A stretch of DNA of 64,000 nt, taken from assembly GCF_036324505.1 (NCBI RefSeq), contig NC_086360.1, positions 3,059,546 to 3,123,545 on the forward strand. Reading direction: 5' to 3'. Made by a program: the position numbers and the translations under genes. Within the stretch, counting starts at the first letter, position 1. Each line of letters begins with the position of its first letter. The stretch is from Eleginops maclovinus. Its lineage: Eukaryota > Chordata > Actinopteri > Perciformes > Eleginopidae. Under the pieces are notes generated by a model. That model was not told the DNA's origin. It ran no database searches and saw only the letters and a list, made by a program, of their open reading frames with translations. Positions 23,467 through 34,300 of this stretch are shown here, piece by piece.

Positions 23467-25982
23467 TAACTCATCTCCACTTTATTTATAAAGCCCTTTA
23501 AAAACAGCTGCAGCTGAAACAAAGTGCTGCACATGGATAAAAACACGTAGCACAAAACACAAAAACAATATAAAAACAACAATAAACAGTAACAATATCA
23601 GAACAACAAGACCAATGAAACAAATACAGAAGCATAGTCTTATGCTGGGTTAAAAGCCAAGGAATAGAAATGGGTTTTAAGACGACTTTTAAAAATGGGC
23701 AGTGAAGGGGCTTGTCTAATGTGCAATGGGAGGTCATTCCACAGATTAGGACCGGCAGCGGAAAAGGCTCTATCCCCTCTGAGCTCCCGTTTAGGCCTTG
23801 GTACCTCCAGGAGCAGCTGATGAGCTGACCTGAGGCACCAGGCAGGAGTGTAAGGATGGAGCCGCTCAGAGAGGTAAGACGGGGCGAGACCATTTAAAGA
23901 TTTATAAACAAATAAAATAATCTTAAAATGGACTCTAAAATGCACAGGCAGCCAGTGGAGGGAGGCTAAAATGGGAGTAATGTGCTCCCTTTTACGTGTT
24001 CCAGTTAGGAGGCGAGCGGCAGCATTTTGGACTAACTGGAGACATGCGAGGGAGGACTGGCTGACTCCAAGATAAAGTGCATTACAGTATCCAGCCGAGA
24101 TGTAATAAAGGCGTGGATTACTGTTTCAAAGTGCTTATGTGCAAGGAAGGGCTTCATCTTTGCCAGCTGCCTAAGATAAAAAAAAAGCTGGACTTCACTA
24201 TTGCACCAATTTGCCGGTCTAGTTTAAAATCACTGTCCATCTTAAAACCCAAGTTTGTGACTGTTGGCTTCCTGTAGTGCTCCAAGGGGCCCAAGTCAAC
24301 AGGAGGGGGTTCACAAGAGCCACTGGGACCGAACAGCATCACTGCTGTTTTGTTTTCATTAAATTGTAAGAAGTTCATGGACATCCAGGCTTTAATGTCT
24401 TCAAGACATAACAGAAGTGGTTTCAGAGAGAAAGCATCCTTCTTCTTCAGTGGCACATAGATCTGGCTGTCATCAGCGTAACAATGAAAAGAGATACCAT
24501 GCTTTCTCAGGATTGAACCCAGGGGCAGCAGGTACAATGAGAAAAGCAGTGGCCCTAAAACTGAACCCTGTGGAACCCCATATGACAGCCGAGCAGTGCG
24601 GGACTCAGAACCACCAAGGCTTACGCACATGGTTCTGTCTGCCAGATAGGACTTGAACCAGTCCAGGGCTGTACCAGAAATGCCCACTAGGTGCTGCAAC
24701 CCAGGCATTAAGATGTTGTAGTCCATGGTATCAAAAGCCGCAGTTAAGTCCAGGAGGACAAGAATCGCATAGTCTCCAGAGTCATTTGCCAGGAGGATGT
24801 CATTAAAAACTCTTAATAAGGCTGACTCTGTGCTATGCAGTGTTTTAAAACCGGACTGGAAGACCTCCAGGACATCATGCTCATCCAGAAATGATTTTAA
24901 TTGAGTATAAACAACTTTTTCCAGGATTTTTGAAATAAAAGGCAGCTTGGAGATGGGTCTAAAATTGGCTAGCACACCAGGGTCAACACCAGGTTTCTTG
25001 AGCAGGGGTTGCACCACAGCATGTTTAAAACTTTGGGGAACAACACCAGAAGACAGACTGCTGTTAATAATGGCCAGAACCGACTGCCCTATACTAGGGA
25101 AGACCTCTTTAAAAAAGTGAGGTGGGACAGTGTCACAGGGAGAACCTGATGGCTTAATCTGGCCAACCACATATCTTCTAAAGCCTTCAGAGACACAGGC
25201 ACAAACAAATCAAACACAGCCGAGCATGGAACAGGGTCAGAGGGGTCAGTCGCAGGAGTAGCGATGAAAGCCCTTGCAGTAGTTACCTTGTCAATGAAAA
25301 AGTGCAGGAAGCTATTGCACATTTCGGGGGATGCCTCTATGCATCCAGGCTGGGCGGGGTTAAGGACCGTTTCAATGGTTTTAAATGACACACGCGGGTT
25401 GTGACAATTAGAGTCGATAAGGTTAGCCAGGTATTCTCTTCTGGCCTCTTTAACAGTGCTCTGGTAGCAGCGCCAACAGTCCATTAGGATATGATACCTG
25501 CAGCTTGTCCTTCTTCCACCTACCTACTTTCCGACATTCCTGTCTAGCTGCGCGAGTTCTCGCATCTAGCCATGGCTCAGGTTTAGCTTTGGGCTGCACA
25601 GTTTTTAATGGAGCCACAGAGTCCAGTATGGTTCGGCAGGAGGAGTGAAACCAAGAGCTGAGCTCCTCAGTGTTTGCAGATATTATCCCGAAGGGACACA
25701 CAGCTGGTTAAAAGCAGACGAGAACTGACCAGCAGTGACAGGGTTAAAAATCCGACGGCTCCGAGCAGGAGCGCCAGATTTAACTGCAGCGCGGGAAAAG
25801 GCAGCTTCAAACATCACAGGCAAATGATCAGAAAACACATTGTCACAGATTTCCAGATAACGGAGTTTCTGCGCGCCAGAAGGGTCCCGTAGGAAAGCAT
25901 ATTCCAAATGGCAGAACAAAAGCTGAGTTATAAATCTATTTGTGCTGTTTTGACGTTCGATTTGAGACAGTGTGGAGCCCAA
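23467..25982 (-). pseudogene. L2-clade LINE, 5'-truncated and frameshifted
   Basis: Reading leftward, the order is the end of an endonuclease domain (SDHLPVMFE near 25.85 kb), a linker with GCIEASPE, then reverse transcriptase in one open frame at 24154-25170. RT motifs are FRPISKLPFISKILEK, LDLTAAFD, SYGVPQGSVLGPLLFSLY and YADDSQIYV. The C-terminal segment (NLWNDLPLHIRQAPSL) lies near 23.7 kb. At least four frame changes separate these blocks. The 5' end lacks most of the endonuclease. The TTTATTTATAAAGCCCTTT block at about 23480 is the usual L2-type 3' terminus in reverse. Wording of the RT motifs fits the L2 clade common in fishes. Confidence 0.88.
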
Positions 25983-26218
25983 AGAGCTGCAGAGACTTAG
26001 AGGAGAAACCTCAGTGTGCTGGACGTCCGTATATGGTGGATTGGCCGGAGAGGACTGAGGTGGAGAGGTCTTTCTATGGGAGGATGAGGAAGACCTGCAC
26101 CTACAGAACCTGAGCCCATGCTGGGCATACAGTAGCTATTACCACTTGCACAGTTCCAGTCTGTCTCTCTATTGGACAAAAGGTGTTTACTTATACATGT
26201 AATAGGTTAATAGTGTAC

Positions 26219-26516
26219 TGTCACGATTTGTCTGGGTTTTATTTTGAAAAGCGTGCACTCCCCTAGTTACGGCTGCTTCTTCTTCCTGTCTCTGTGTCCC
26301 CTCCTGTTTGATTACCTGATTGTGTTCACCTAGTGCTCCTGTGTTTTTCCTCCCTTCAGTTCTGTTTGTCCTTCAGTGTTTATTAGATCCTCGTCGTATT
26401 TGGATGTGTTCCTACGGGAGAGAGTTCTGTTTGTTTTGGTCTTGAAATAAAGGTGTTTTCAGTTAAACCCTGTGTCTTCCTGCATTTGGGTCCTGCCTGC
26501 TCCGCTCCCCCTGACA
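26219..26516. mobile_element. Solo LTR (TG...CA ends) with 5-bp TSD
   Basis: The 298-bp unit begins TGTCACGATTTG and ends CCCCCTGACA, the TG...CA termini of an LTR with a 5-bp inner palindrome. It is flanked by the direct repeat TGTAC at 26214-26218 and 26517-26521. No internal retrotransposon sequence is adjacent, so this is a solo LTR left by recombination. An AATAAA-like signal (GAAATAAAGG) lies near 26445. A 5-bp TSD fits Ty3/Gypsy-type integration. A diverged relative lies near 62.8-63.2 kb. Confidence 0.75.
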
Positions 26517-26521
26517 TGTAC

Positions 26522-27063
26522 CTTTTGTCTATCTTGTCCTTTTTTATATAAAACCTTGTTGATAGTTCATCTTTGATAGCTTCTGGTTCAATACATTGCA
26601 TTTGTATTTGTACTCATTTTTGTCTTTTATTCTTACTGAAAATTTAAAATTACACATTCAAATCTGACTGCAGATGGGCACCATTTGTTCCATGGTAAAA
26701 AGCACAAGTATTGTAAAGATTATATAGCGAGGCAAATACAAATACTCATCTCATCGATTGTACAGTACATGTTAAATAGCAACAAAATAGGTGCATTTCA
26801 TCAGTTCACCACACTTTGTCTGATGTGCAACTTCACGAACAAATTATGGTCCTGTTAGGCCACAAAACTATTCAGTGTGCAGATCTTTTAACAATAAAAG
26901 TAGTTTCTCAGTTCATTTTATTGGCCTTTATAGGTCTTGAATCTCATAAAATCAGGTTTTCATTTTCCTCTTGGATGTTCTTCTGGACCCTCGGAGAAGC
27001 AGAAAATGGTGATGCAGCGGTGTCTTTCAGGCATGTCCGTACCTAACAGAAATGACAAGAAAC
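26522..27063. other. No recognised feature
   Basis: AT-rich spacer between the solo LTR and the Academ-like element. Confidence 0.4.
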
Positions 27064-27640
27064 ATATAGTCCTTGGGCCAAAGGCTGAAATTTCACATAT
27101 CGGTACCATCTGGGTGGGCAAATTCTAGTTGTTATTTTTTTATTGTTATACATCCCTAGATTATGTTTTGATGTGATAACCCTTTCAGAGTGGCAGCTTA
27201 TTAGTGGTTTTCACCTCTTGAACAGAGAGACCCCTATCGGGCTAACGCTAAAAGACGAATTCTCCAGTCATCACATATAACTGTACCATTACACTATTAT
27301 CTCGTCTCCATTGAAATAAACCCATCAATAAATACTTTAAATGGCCTACTATGTACTGGAACAGTTCACATTATCAATTTTATAAGGATATATAGTCTAC
27401 TTTTATGAAATTTGGAGTTTCAAATAATAATATTTAGTGGTTCTTTCTTAAAAAACAATATTAAGTAAAATGTAACTAAATAGTATTCCCTCAGTTTGTA
27501 TACTATCAACCTAGGCCACAACAACTTTGATGAAACTACACTCAAACAATGTTGTGACATGTAAATAGTTTTGTTTTATTTTTCTTGACATACTGGGAAC
27601 TGTACATACAAATATTAGGTCCATACCCTCAACCTAGGAC

Positions 27641-30600
27641 TCAGTCAACATCATCATCATCTGAGTCCGTTAACTCGACAGTGGGTTCTTCCTCACTGGG
27701 TTGATTGGAACAGGTTTGCAGTTTGCACATATCTGTGCACTTCAGGCCATTGGTGAGACATGTGCACTCTGGCAGTTTGCATGACCTCGTGCACTTGCAG
27801 GTGAGCAACTGCAACACTGCATCGGGTGCTGGTAAGCCACTCATCCACTCAATCGCCAGCTTCCCTTCATCATCTGTGGTCCACCCACTCTCCTTGGGAT
27901 CCGGCACAGAGGGTTGGGTCTTCAGAGACCGCCTCCATATTGCAGCCTGATAGTTAGCACGCATTGCATGCATGAAGAGGCAATCTTTACATGGTGGGAG
28001 TTGACTTGACTCTGCTTCACCACGTCTAGCACAGAACAGTTGGTGACGAAGGGTGTTCACATCTATTGTGCGTGTAGAATGCACATACATACAGCATGTG
28101 AACTCTTGCAGTTTCTTAAAAAGCTCATCAGACACATCCCAAGAACGTCCAAGCTCACTGAAGGCCTCTTGGTAGGCCTTGTTAGACTTCACTAGCTTCA
28201 AGGCACCTATCTTCCCACGACCTGCAAAGGCACTGACGGTGTCACAACCAGTGAAGGCATGCATGCCAAGCAGGGCATCAGAGACACCACTACCTAGCGA
28301 TTGGCCCAGCTTCGTTATGTCCAAGAACCTAGTCCTGTTTTGGGTTCCACATTTTTGATAGATAGGACAGTTCTTGTGGAATCCTAAGCATAAGACCAAC
28401 ACATCTGTATCTTCAGCAACGATGACAACTGCTTTGCAGCCAGACTCTGCTTCATGGAGAGCATGTAACAGTATGCGAGTGTCAGCTTCTTCTTGGGTAG
28501 ATGCGAGCTCTGTTACCTCCTCCAATTGTTCTTTTTCGAGTCTGTAGCAGACTTCCTCACACGTGACATACAATGTTTTGTTCTGGAGTTTTTCTCTCTG
28601 TTTGGGTCCCTTCCATTCATCAACCAAGAATTTTATAAGGCTTGCTTTGTTAGAGGAACTGCAGAGCAGTTTCCTCCATTGTTGGATGTTGTGACCAGGT
28701 GCTATGTTCTTGAACTGAATGCTTAATGTACCTCTGTTGGCTCTTTCTGCATCTTTTATGGATGTTTCCTTGTAGACGTCAAAGACAACATCAATCCGTT
28801 GGCTCTTGGCTCCTTCATGGAGGACCTTGGCTAGAGCTGATTCTGCAAGTTGTGTGAAAGTCTTGTCATCCCCTTTCATCTGCTGCACCAAGCTCATCCC
28901 ATCGATGATGGTTGCTGATGGTTCTGGGATAACGTCAGCAGGGGCAACATTTTTCTCCAACTCTCTAGCTAGAGCAGCTTTATTTGTCTTGCGCAAAGAT
29001 CCATCACCATTGGCGAGGGCCCATGGCAGAGGACCCAGGGGATGAGCTAAGACATCACTCATGTGGAGCTGTCGGCTCTCAGCCACTAGGATCATGTGGC
29101 CAAATAAGTTTCTATCAGCCTTCAGAACTGCTTGCTTGGCTTGTCCTAGGTTGCGTGGCTTTTTTTGGATGTCTGAGAATGTTTTCAGCTTCTTTTTTGA
29201 CATTTTGTCATGGAACTTTGTAGTTCCAGCTTCTAGTCGTTCTCGTTTGAAAGCTTGATATGCCTCTTCTCCTATCTTGTGAGCACCAAGGAGATCTGCT
29301 GCTATAGCTGGTGGGGCAACAGTTGCAGTTGACAAGCTGATAACATCTGAGTGGTCTTGACTAAATGGATTTAACCAACTGGTATCCATGAGCTCAACAA
29401 GGGACTGGACATCAGCCTCATCTCTTCTGATTCTAGGCATCTGTAGATCTGGGTGATTGAGATGTGAATCACGTTGACCCACCATGCCCCTAAGCTGTCT
29501 CAGGTAAGCACTCCGGTATTCTGATGTCATGTAGTACTTGGTGACAGCTGCTGGTTTGAGGCTGAAGCCCTTTGTTCCTCCAGGTGTTTGTGTGTCCTTA
29601 TTTACAGTCTCCTCAATTGTCTGGTCCACTGGAATTCTCCCAAAGGGATTCCTGCTACCAATCTGGACCGAGAAACCACCTTGCATGAAGTGAGCATGTA
29701 CTTCAGGTTGGTCAACAGCTAGTCTTGTCATTGATGCGTAGTAGTAGGGCAGGAAACGGGCGTAGTTCACCTTGTCATATGCAAAGCACCAAGGAATCAT
29801 CTGTCTGATAGATGCAAGGTGTAGCATCCAGTCCCCTTCTCTAGAAGCGCGAAGTAGTCCTAGCATGATCTCCGCCATGTCCAGGTAGGATATCCAGAAT
29901 GCTGAAAGACCTTGCCCACCTCTGAGAGATTCCAGGAAGGCTTGAAACAACTCCATGATGCAGTTGCACGATGCATTCTCCATGAGCTCTCCAAGTGATG
30001 CCTGAGACACATCGTCGTGGAAGTTGCCAATGCTCTCAAGGGCTGCTTCCAGGTGGTGAACCTCTCCGGGATACTTGCCTTCTAGCCATGGAAGGAAGGC
30101 ATTCCAGGCAAGCCTCATCATTGCTTCATACACAAGCTTGTGGAGTCTGACTGCACGGTTGTACTTCCGCCCTTCCATCACACCCGTTACCGACCCTTCT
30201 GCAATCACACCTGACTCCACACAGAGATCCCTCAGACCTGCATCCTGGAATCGTTTTCCCAGAATGGAGAGCAAATTACAGATTGTGTGAAATACCCCCA
30301 TCCTGATGATGATGTTATTGAATTTCTCATGCTTCCACACTATCTCTGCAGCCTTGGCGTAGAGTGCTTGGTCGAACACACAGACGATGCTGTTCAACTG
30401 CAGAGCTTCTTTGATGCTGAGTGTCCGGTTTAACACTTCATGCACCGTAGCCAATTCAGTAGCAGGAGCATTGATCGTTGGCAAGTAGCTGACAGTGTCC
30501 TGGACCACTGTGACATTGTTGCGGATCTGAATGTTAAATCCAGTCCAGCTGCTGATGTTTTGTATCTCAGGGGCAGACATTCGAGTGAGTAGCCAGACAA

Positions 30601-31153
30601 GGTTCTTTTCCTTTGCAGTCTGAACCTGAGTGGTAGAATTGGCGATGACACTTTGAGTGGTTGGTGGGCCCACCCGCTGCCCAGCATTGTAGATGGGTAG
30701 CATCATTAGTGCAGGGCGTATGCTCCTCTCCTTTGATTTGGACAATGCTGGCATGACTTGTGGTTGTATGGGCCCAATAACTTTTGCCTGCACAGCGATG
30801 CCATTAACACGATGGGAGGTGCCTGCTCCACTGACTGTCTCCTCAAGTCGGTCGATGTTGTCCCATGCCAGTGTTGTGAACATACATGGATGAATGTTGA
30901 CTGGAAGTGTGATGTCATCCTTAGCATATTCCATCTTCTGGAGACACAGGGCTGTATCAATCTCTTGGACCTGTGAATATGAAATGCTATGTCCAAGCCG
31001 GTTGAGGATGTGGACAAGTTCAGTGTTCCCAGTGAGAGATTTTATGGCAAACGGAAGAAGAATGTGCTTAGCTGGTTTTACCTTGCCAGCTGTGATGGCA
31101 AATACCAAGTCACTACCAAAGGAGGTGGTTATAAAGGCTGATCTTGGTGCCAT
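27641..31153 (-). CDS. Academ-like transposase fused to XPG/FEN-type nuclease and CXC motif, 1,170 aa
   Basis: A single open frame with no stops. Residues about 90-345 look like a DDE-type core: AWDNID (D98, D101), VFDQALY (D261), then E319/E327 in a helix-rich segment as candidate acids. NYARFLPYY lies near 463-471. Residues about 749-985 resemble an XPG/FEN1 nuclease: DGMSL (751), FDVY (792), EEADTR (891), EDTDVLVL (915/917) and GCDTVSAFAGRGK (971). Residues 1119-1148 form a cysteine-rich tesmin/CXC-like motif (CKCTRSC...CTC...CTDMC), then an acidic tail. The ATG directly follows an AG acceptor-like CTTAG that is also an in-frame stop. The N-terminal Cys-rich part I recall in relatives is absent, so this may be a truncated protein or a 3' exon. 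TTTATT at 27575-27580 reads as AATAAA downstream of the stop. Proposed role: excision/integration of the host element. Confidence 0.8.
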   Translation of the reverse strand: MAPRSAFITTSFGSDLVFAITAGKVKPAKHILLPFAIKSLTGNTELVHILNRLGHSISYSQVQEIDTALCLQKMEYAKDDITLPVNIHPCMFTTLAWDNIDRLEETVSGAGTSHRVNGIAVQAKVIGPIQPQVMPALSKSKERSIRPALMMLPIYNAGQRVGPPTTQSVIANSTTQVQTAKEKNLVWLLTRMSAPEIQNISSWTGFNIQIRNNVTVVQDTVSYLPTINAPATELATVHEVLNRTLSIKEALQLNSIVCVFDQALYAKAAEIVWKHEKFNNIIIRMGVFHTICNLLSILGKRFQDAGLRDLCVESGVIAEGSVTGVMEGRKYNRAVRLHKLVYEAMMRLAWNAFLPWLEGKYPGEVHHLEAALESIGNFHDDVSQASLGELMENASCNCIMELFQAFLESLRGGQGLSAFWISYLDMAEIMLGLLRASREGDWMLHLASIRQMIPWCFAYDKVNYARFLPYYYASMTRLAVDQPEVHAHFMQGGFSVQIGSRNPFGRIPVDQTIEETVNKDTQTPGGTKGFSLKPAAVTKYYMTSEYRSAYLRQLRGMVGQRDSHLNHPDLQMPRIRRDEADVQSLVELMDTSWLNPFSQDHSDVISLSTATVAPPAIAADLLGAHKIGEEAYQAFKRERLEAGTTKFHDKMSKKKLKTFSDIQKKPRNLGQAKQAVLKADRNLFGHMILVAESRQLHMSDVLAHPLGPLPWALANGDGSLRKTNKAALARELEKNVAPADVIPEPSATIIDGMSLVQQMKGDDKTFTQLAESALAKVLHEGAKSQRIDVVFDVYKETSIKDAERANRGTLSIQFKNIAPGHNIQQWRKLLCSSSNKASLIKFLVDEWKGPKQREKLQNKTLYVTCEEVCYRLEKEQLEEVTELASTQEEADTRILLHALHEAESGCKAVVIVAEDTDVLVLCLGFHKNCPIYQKCGTQNRTRFLDITKLGQSLGSGVSDALLGMHAFTGCDTVSAFAGRGKIGALKLVKSNKAYQEAFSELGRSWDVSDELFKKLQEFTCCMYVHSTRTIDVNTLRHQLFCARRGEAESSQLPPCKDCLFMHAMRANYQAAIWRRSLKTQPSVPDPKESGWTTDDEGKLAIEWMSGLPAPDAVLQLLTCKCTRSCKLPECTCLTNGLKCTDMCKLQTCSNQPSEEEPTVELTDSDDDDVD

Positions 31154-31360
31154 CTAAGAATCAGATTTTAAAGAGATAACAACAAAACATGTATGAAAAA
31201 TCAAACTTTATTTTTTTCCAATAGTTGCAACATTTGACTTTAACAAATAATGTACACATATACAACAAAAATTAATGACCAAAGTTATATCACTGTTAAG
31301 ATGATATTAGAACATGTGCGATTTCGGGAAATCTCGCTAAAGCGCTGAGCAGTGAAAACG

Positions 31361-31368
31361 GTAATATA
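31361..31368 (+). repeat. 8-bp TSD of the nested hAT, left copy
   Basis: GTAATATA here and at 34673-34680 flank the hAT exactly. Perfect identity suggests recent insertion. Confidence 0.95.
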
Positions 31369-34300
31369 CATAGCCGTGGGAAGTAGGGGTGCTGGGGGTG
31401 CTGCAGCACCCCCTGCTGGAGGTCTGGTCCCGACAGTTGGAATATCGTAGCAGCCCCGCCAGTTGACAAAAAAAAACTAACGATAAAATACATAAACTAT
31501 TAAATGCATAAAATGTCTAAAATTTAAAATTATGTTGTGTAATATGGTTTAATACAGTTTCTTAATTATTACAAAAATAATCTTCAAAACGTTTTCGATA
31601 GCGCTGTGCATTCTGGTTATATCAGATGTCATATGAAGTAGCCACGGGATTGTTTAAACTAAAATGGCAGCCTGAACGTTAAAATGGCACAAATACCAAT
31701 ACCAGTGTCTAAAACCAGTAGGTCTACACCACCAGAGTGTCTCCAGATTGGAGAAACGGAAACAAATCCAGCTAGCAGCAGCAGTTCATCCTCCGTTTCA
31801 GAAGATGCAGAGATCACTGACACAAATGATGACGGTAATAACGGCCCTCCAAAGCCCGCCACGTCTCTGCACAATGCTGCTGCCACTGACAGTGGATGTG
31901 TACCCACTGAGCCTTTCCAACCGTTGAACTTTAATTTTCCTGGTCGACGTTGTGGGAATGAAACGTACAGTCGTACATTTTCACCATCCTGGTTTAACAG
32001 GTGGAAGTGGCTACATTATGTTCCAGAGATAGATCGTGTCTTGTGTTTTGCTTGCCTGAGAGCCAAAGAAAAAAGACTGATCAATGCTGATAGTGTTCGT
32101 GCAGACAACCCATTTCTGTCGGGTGGTTTCGGAAACTGGCGTAAGGCTACCTCAAAATTCAACGAACATGAAAAATCTAAACTGCACACAGACTCCATTC
32201 AGAGACTTGCTGCACTGGAAGGCACACCGATTAACGCTCTCTTATCTGATGCGGTTTGCAAACAACAGGCGACTGCTCGTCATGTTTTGGAACTACTGTT
32301 CAGAAGTATTCGTTTTTTGGGCAGCAAAGGTATTCCGTTCAGGGGAGACACTACACGTGATGGTATACTGTTTGGATACATGCTGGAGCGAACATATGAT
32401 CTTCCGAAGGAAAGAGAGTGGATTATGAGACGAGACAATTGGATGTCAAACACCATACAGAACGAGATCATTCAACAGTTCGCGCATGCAATTCAGAGGA
32501 ACATTGTCGCCAATTCTTCCGAATCCATGTTTTATGGACTAGTTGCTGATGGCACTACTGACATTAGCACCACAGAACAGTTCTCATGTTGTTTGCAGTT
32601 TGTTGACAGCAGCCTGGAGGCGCATTGCTTGTTTTTGGGTTTTTATAATGCTCCTGACTCTACCGGACAAACTTTATTTTCTTGCATCAAGGATGTGTTT
32701 TTGAGACTGAACATTCCGATTGAAAGACTTATTGCTTATTGTTTTGATGGCGCTAGTAATATGTCCGGCTGTTTCTCAGGAGTCCAGGCCCGTCTGAAAG
32801 AACTGTGCCCTCTGTCCATGTACGTTCACTGCAACAACCACGCACTTGATTTAGTTCTCCAAGAAGTCGCCTGCGAAGTTGGCCTAGTGGCCGATACATT
32901 AAACTTTGTGCGGGGTGTTGCTGGTGTGATACGAGAGTCGTCAAAGCGTAAACAGCTTTATGAATCGCTTTTCAGTAGTTGCGACGAGGTTGCAGTTAAC
33001 ATCTTAGGCCTGTGCCCAACCAGGTGGTGTGTGCGGGCCACAGCCATCAGGCGCATATGTTCATCTTACAACACTCTGCTGGCCACACTAACGTTGTTGA
33101 AAGATGACAAAACCACAAGAGGTGACAGCAGAGCAAAGATTGTCGGGCTGTGGAAGCAAGCCCGTAAAGGCAGAACTCTCTTCGGCCTGCTCTGTTGCCA
33201 GGCACTGTTTGAACCGTGTGAGGCTGTGGCACGGAAGCTGCAGAGCTCCACAATGAGTGCGCTTGGCACACTTGAGTGCGCAAATGTACTGAACAACAGC
33301 ATTGCGGCCCTTCGAGACGACCCAAATGTTGTGCAGATGTTTCAGAAGGTGGAAGAACATTCCTCAAGAATGGATCTTAAAATGCCAGAAACGAGAGAGA
33401 GCAGAACCCCGGCACGATTTAGGCAAACTGCAGAGCCAGAAGCACTCACTCGCAGCGCACCAACAGCCTCTTGGAAACGGGAATTCTATGAGGCTGTCGA
33501 TCTAGTTTCAGGGGAGCTTCAAAGAAGGTTCGACCAAGAGACTTTGACGCTAGCGGGGAAAAGAGAGAGGGCAGTTATAGCAGCAGCACAGGGAGAAACA
33601 GTGGACTTGGACAGCCTTCAGCTTCCTATGGAGCTGGACAACTGCCGCCTTGATCTCCAGCTTAAAATGCTGAACACTGTCACCAAGGAGTCTCGGTGCA
33701 CCACAGTTAAAGATGTAGCAGCACGTCTTTGTAATCTCCATCCACAGACGAGAGCTCTCTTTTCTGAGGTTGAGAAAGTCATCCAGTTATGTCTGGCTCT
33801 GCCAATATCAGTGGCCTCATCGGAACGATCGTTCTCCACTTTGAGAAGGTTAAAGACTTGGTTAAGGTCCACAATGACACAGAAGAGGCTGACGCATCTT
33901 TCATTGATGAATGTCCACAAAGACATTATGGACGATGTGGACACGAATGCGCTCATGAGAGATTTTATTTCCATGACGCCTGAGCGTCAGTCCGTGTTTG
34001 GAGTAGTACTGTGAAAGGCCCAACGGTAAGCGCTTGATTTGATCAGCTCGGCTGCCGCCGAGCAGTGTACTGTAAATAGTTCGACGCTGACTTTTTTGTT
34101 TTTCATGTCAGTTGAGATTGTTGAGATATAATAACTGTTCTCAGTTGTGTGCGATTCTAAGGTACAGCCTATAAAAGGTTGAACTAAATGCTTGTTCAGT
34201 AGTAGTTGATGCCGTAGTAGCTCTGACCGTGAGACTGATGTGTCAGAGCACACCGAATAAATACGCCAAGTACGGCTAAAGATAATTCACTCTCCGTGTA

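Noticed and set aside
27641..31153. Domesticated host gene upstream of PTAR1
   Set aside because: It is enclosed by matching TIRs and a 3-bp TSD, so it is still a transposon gene.
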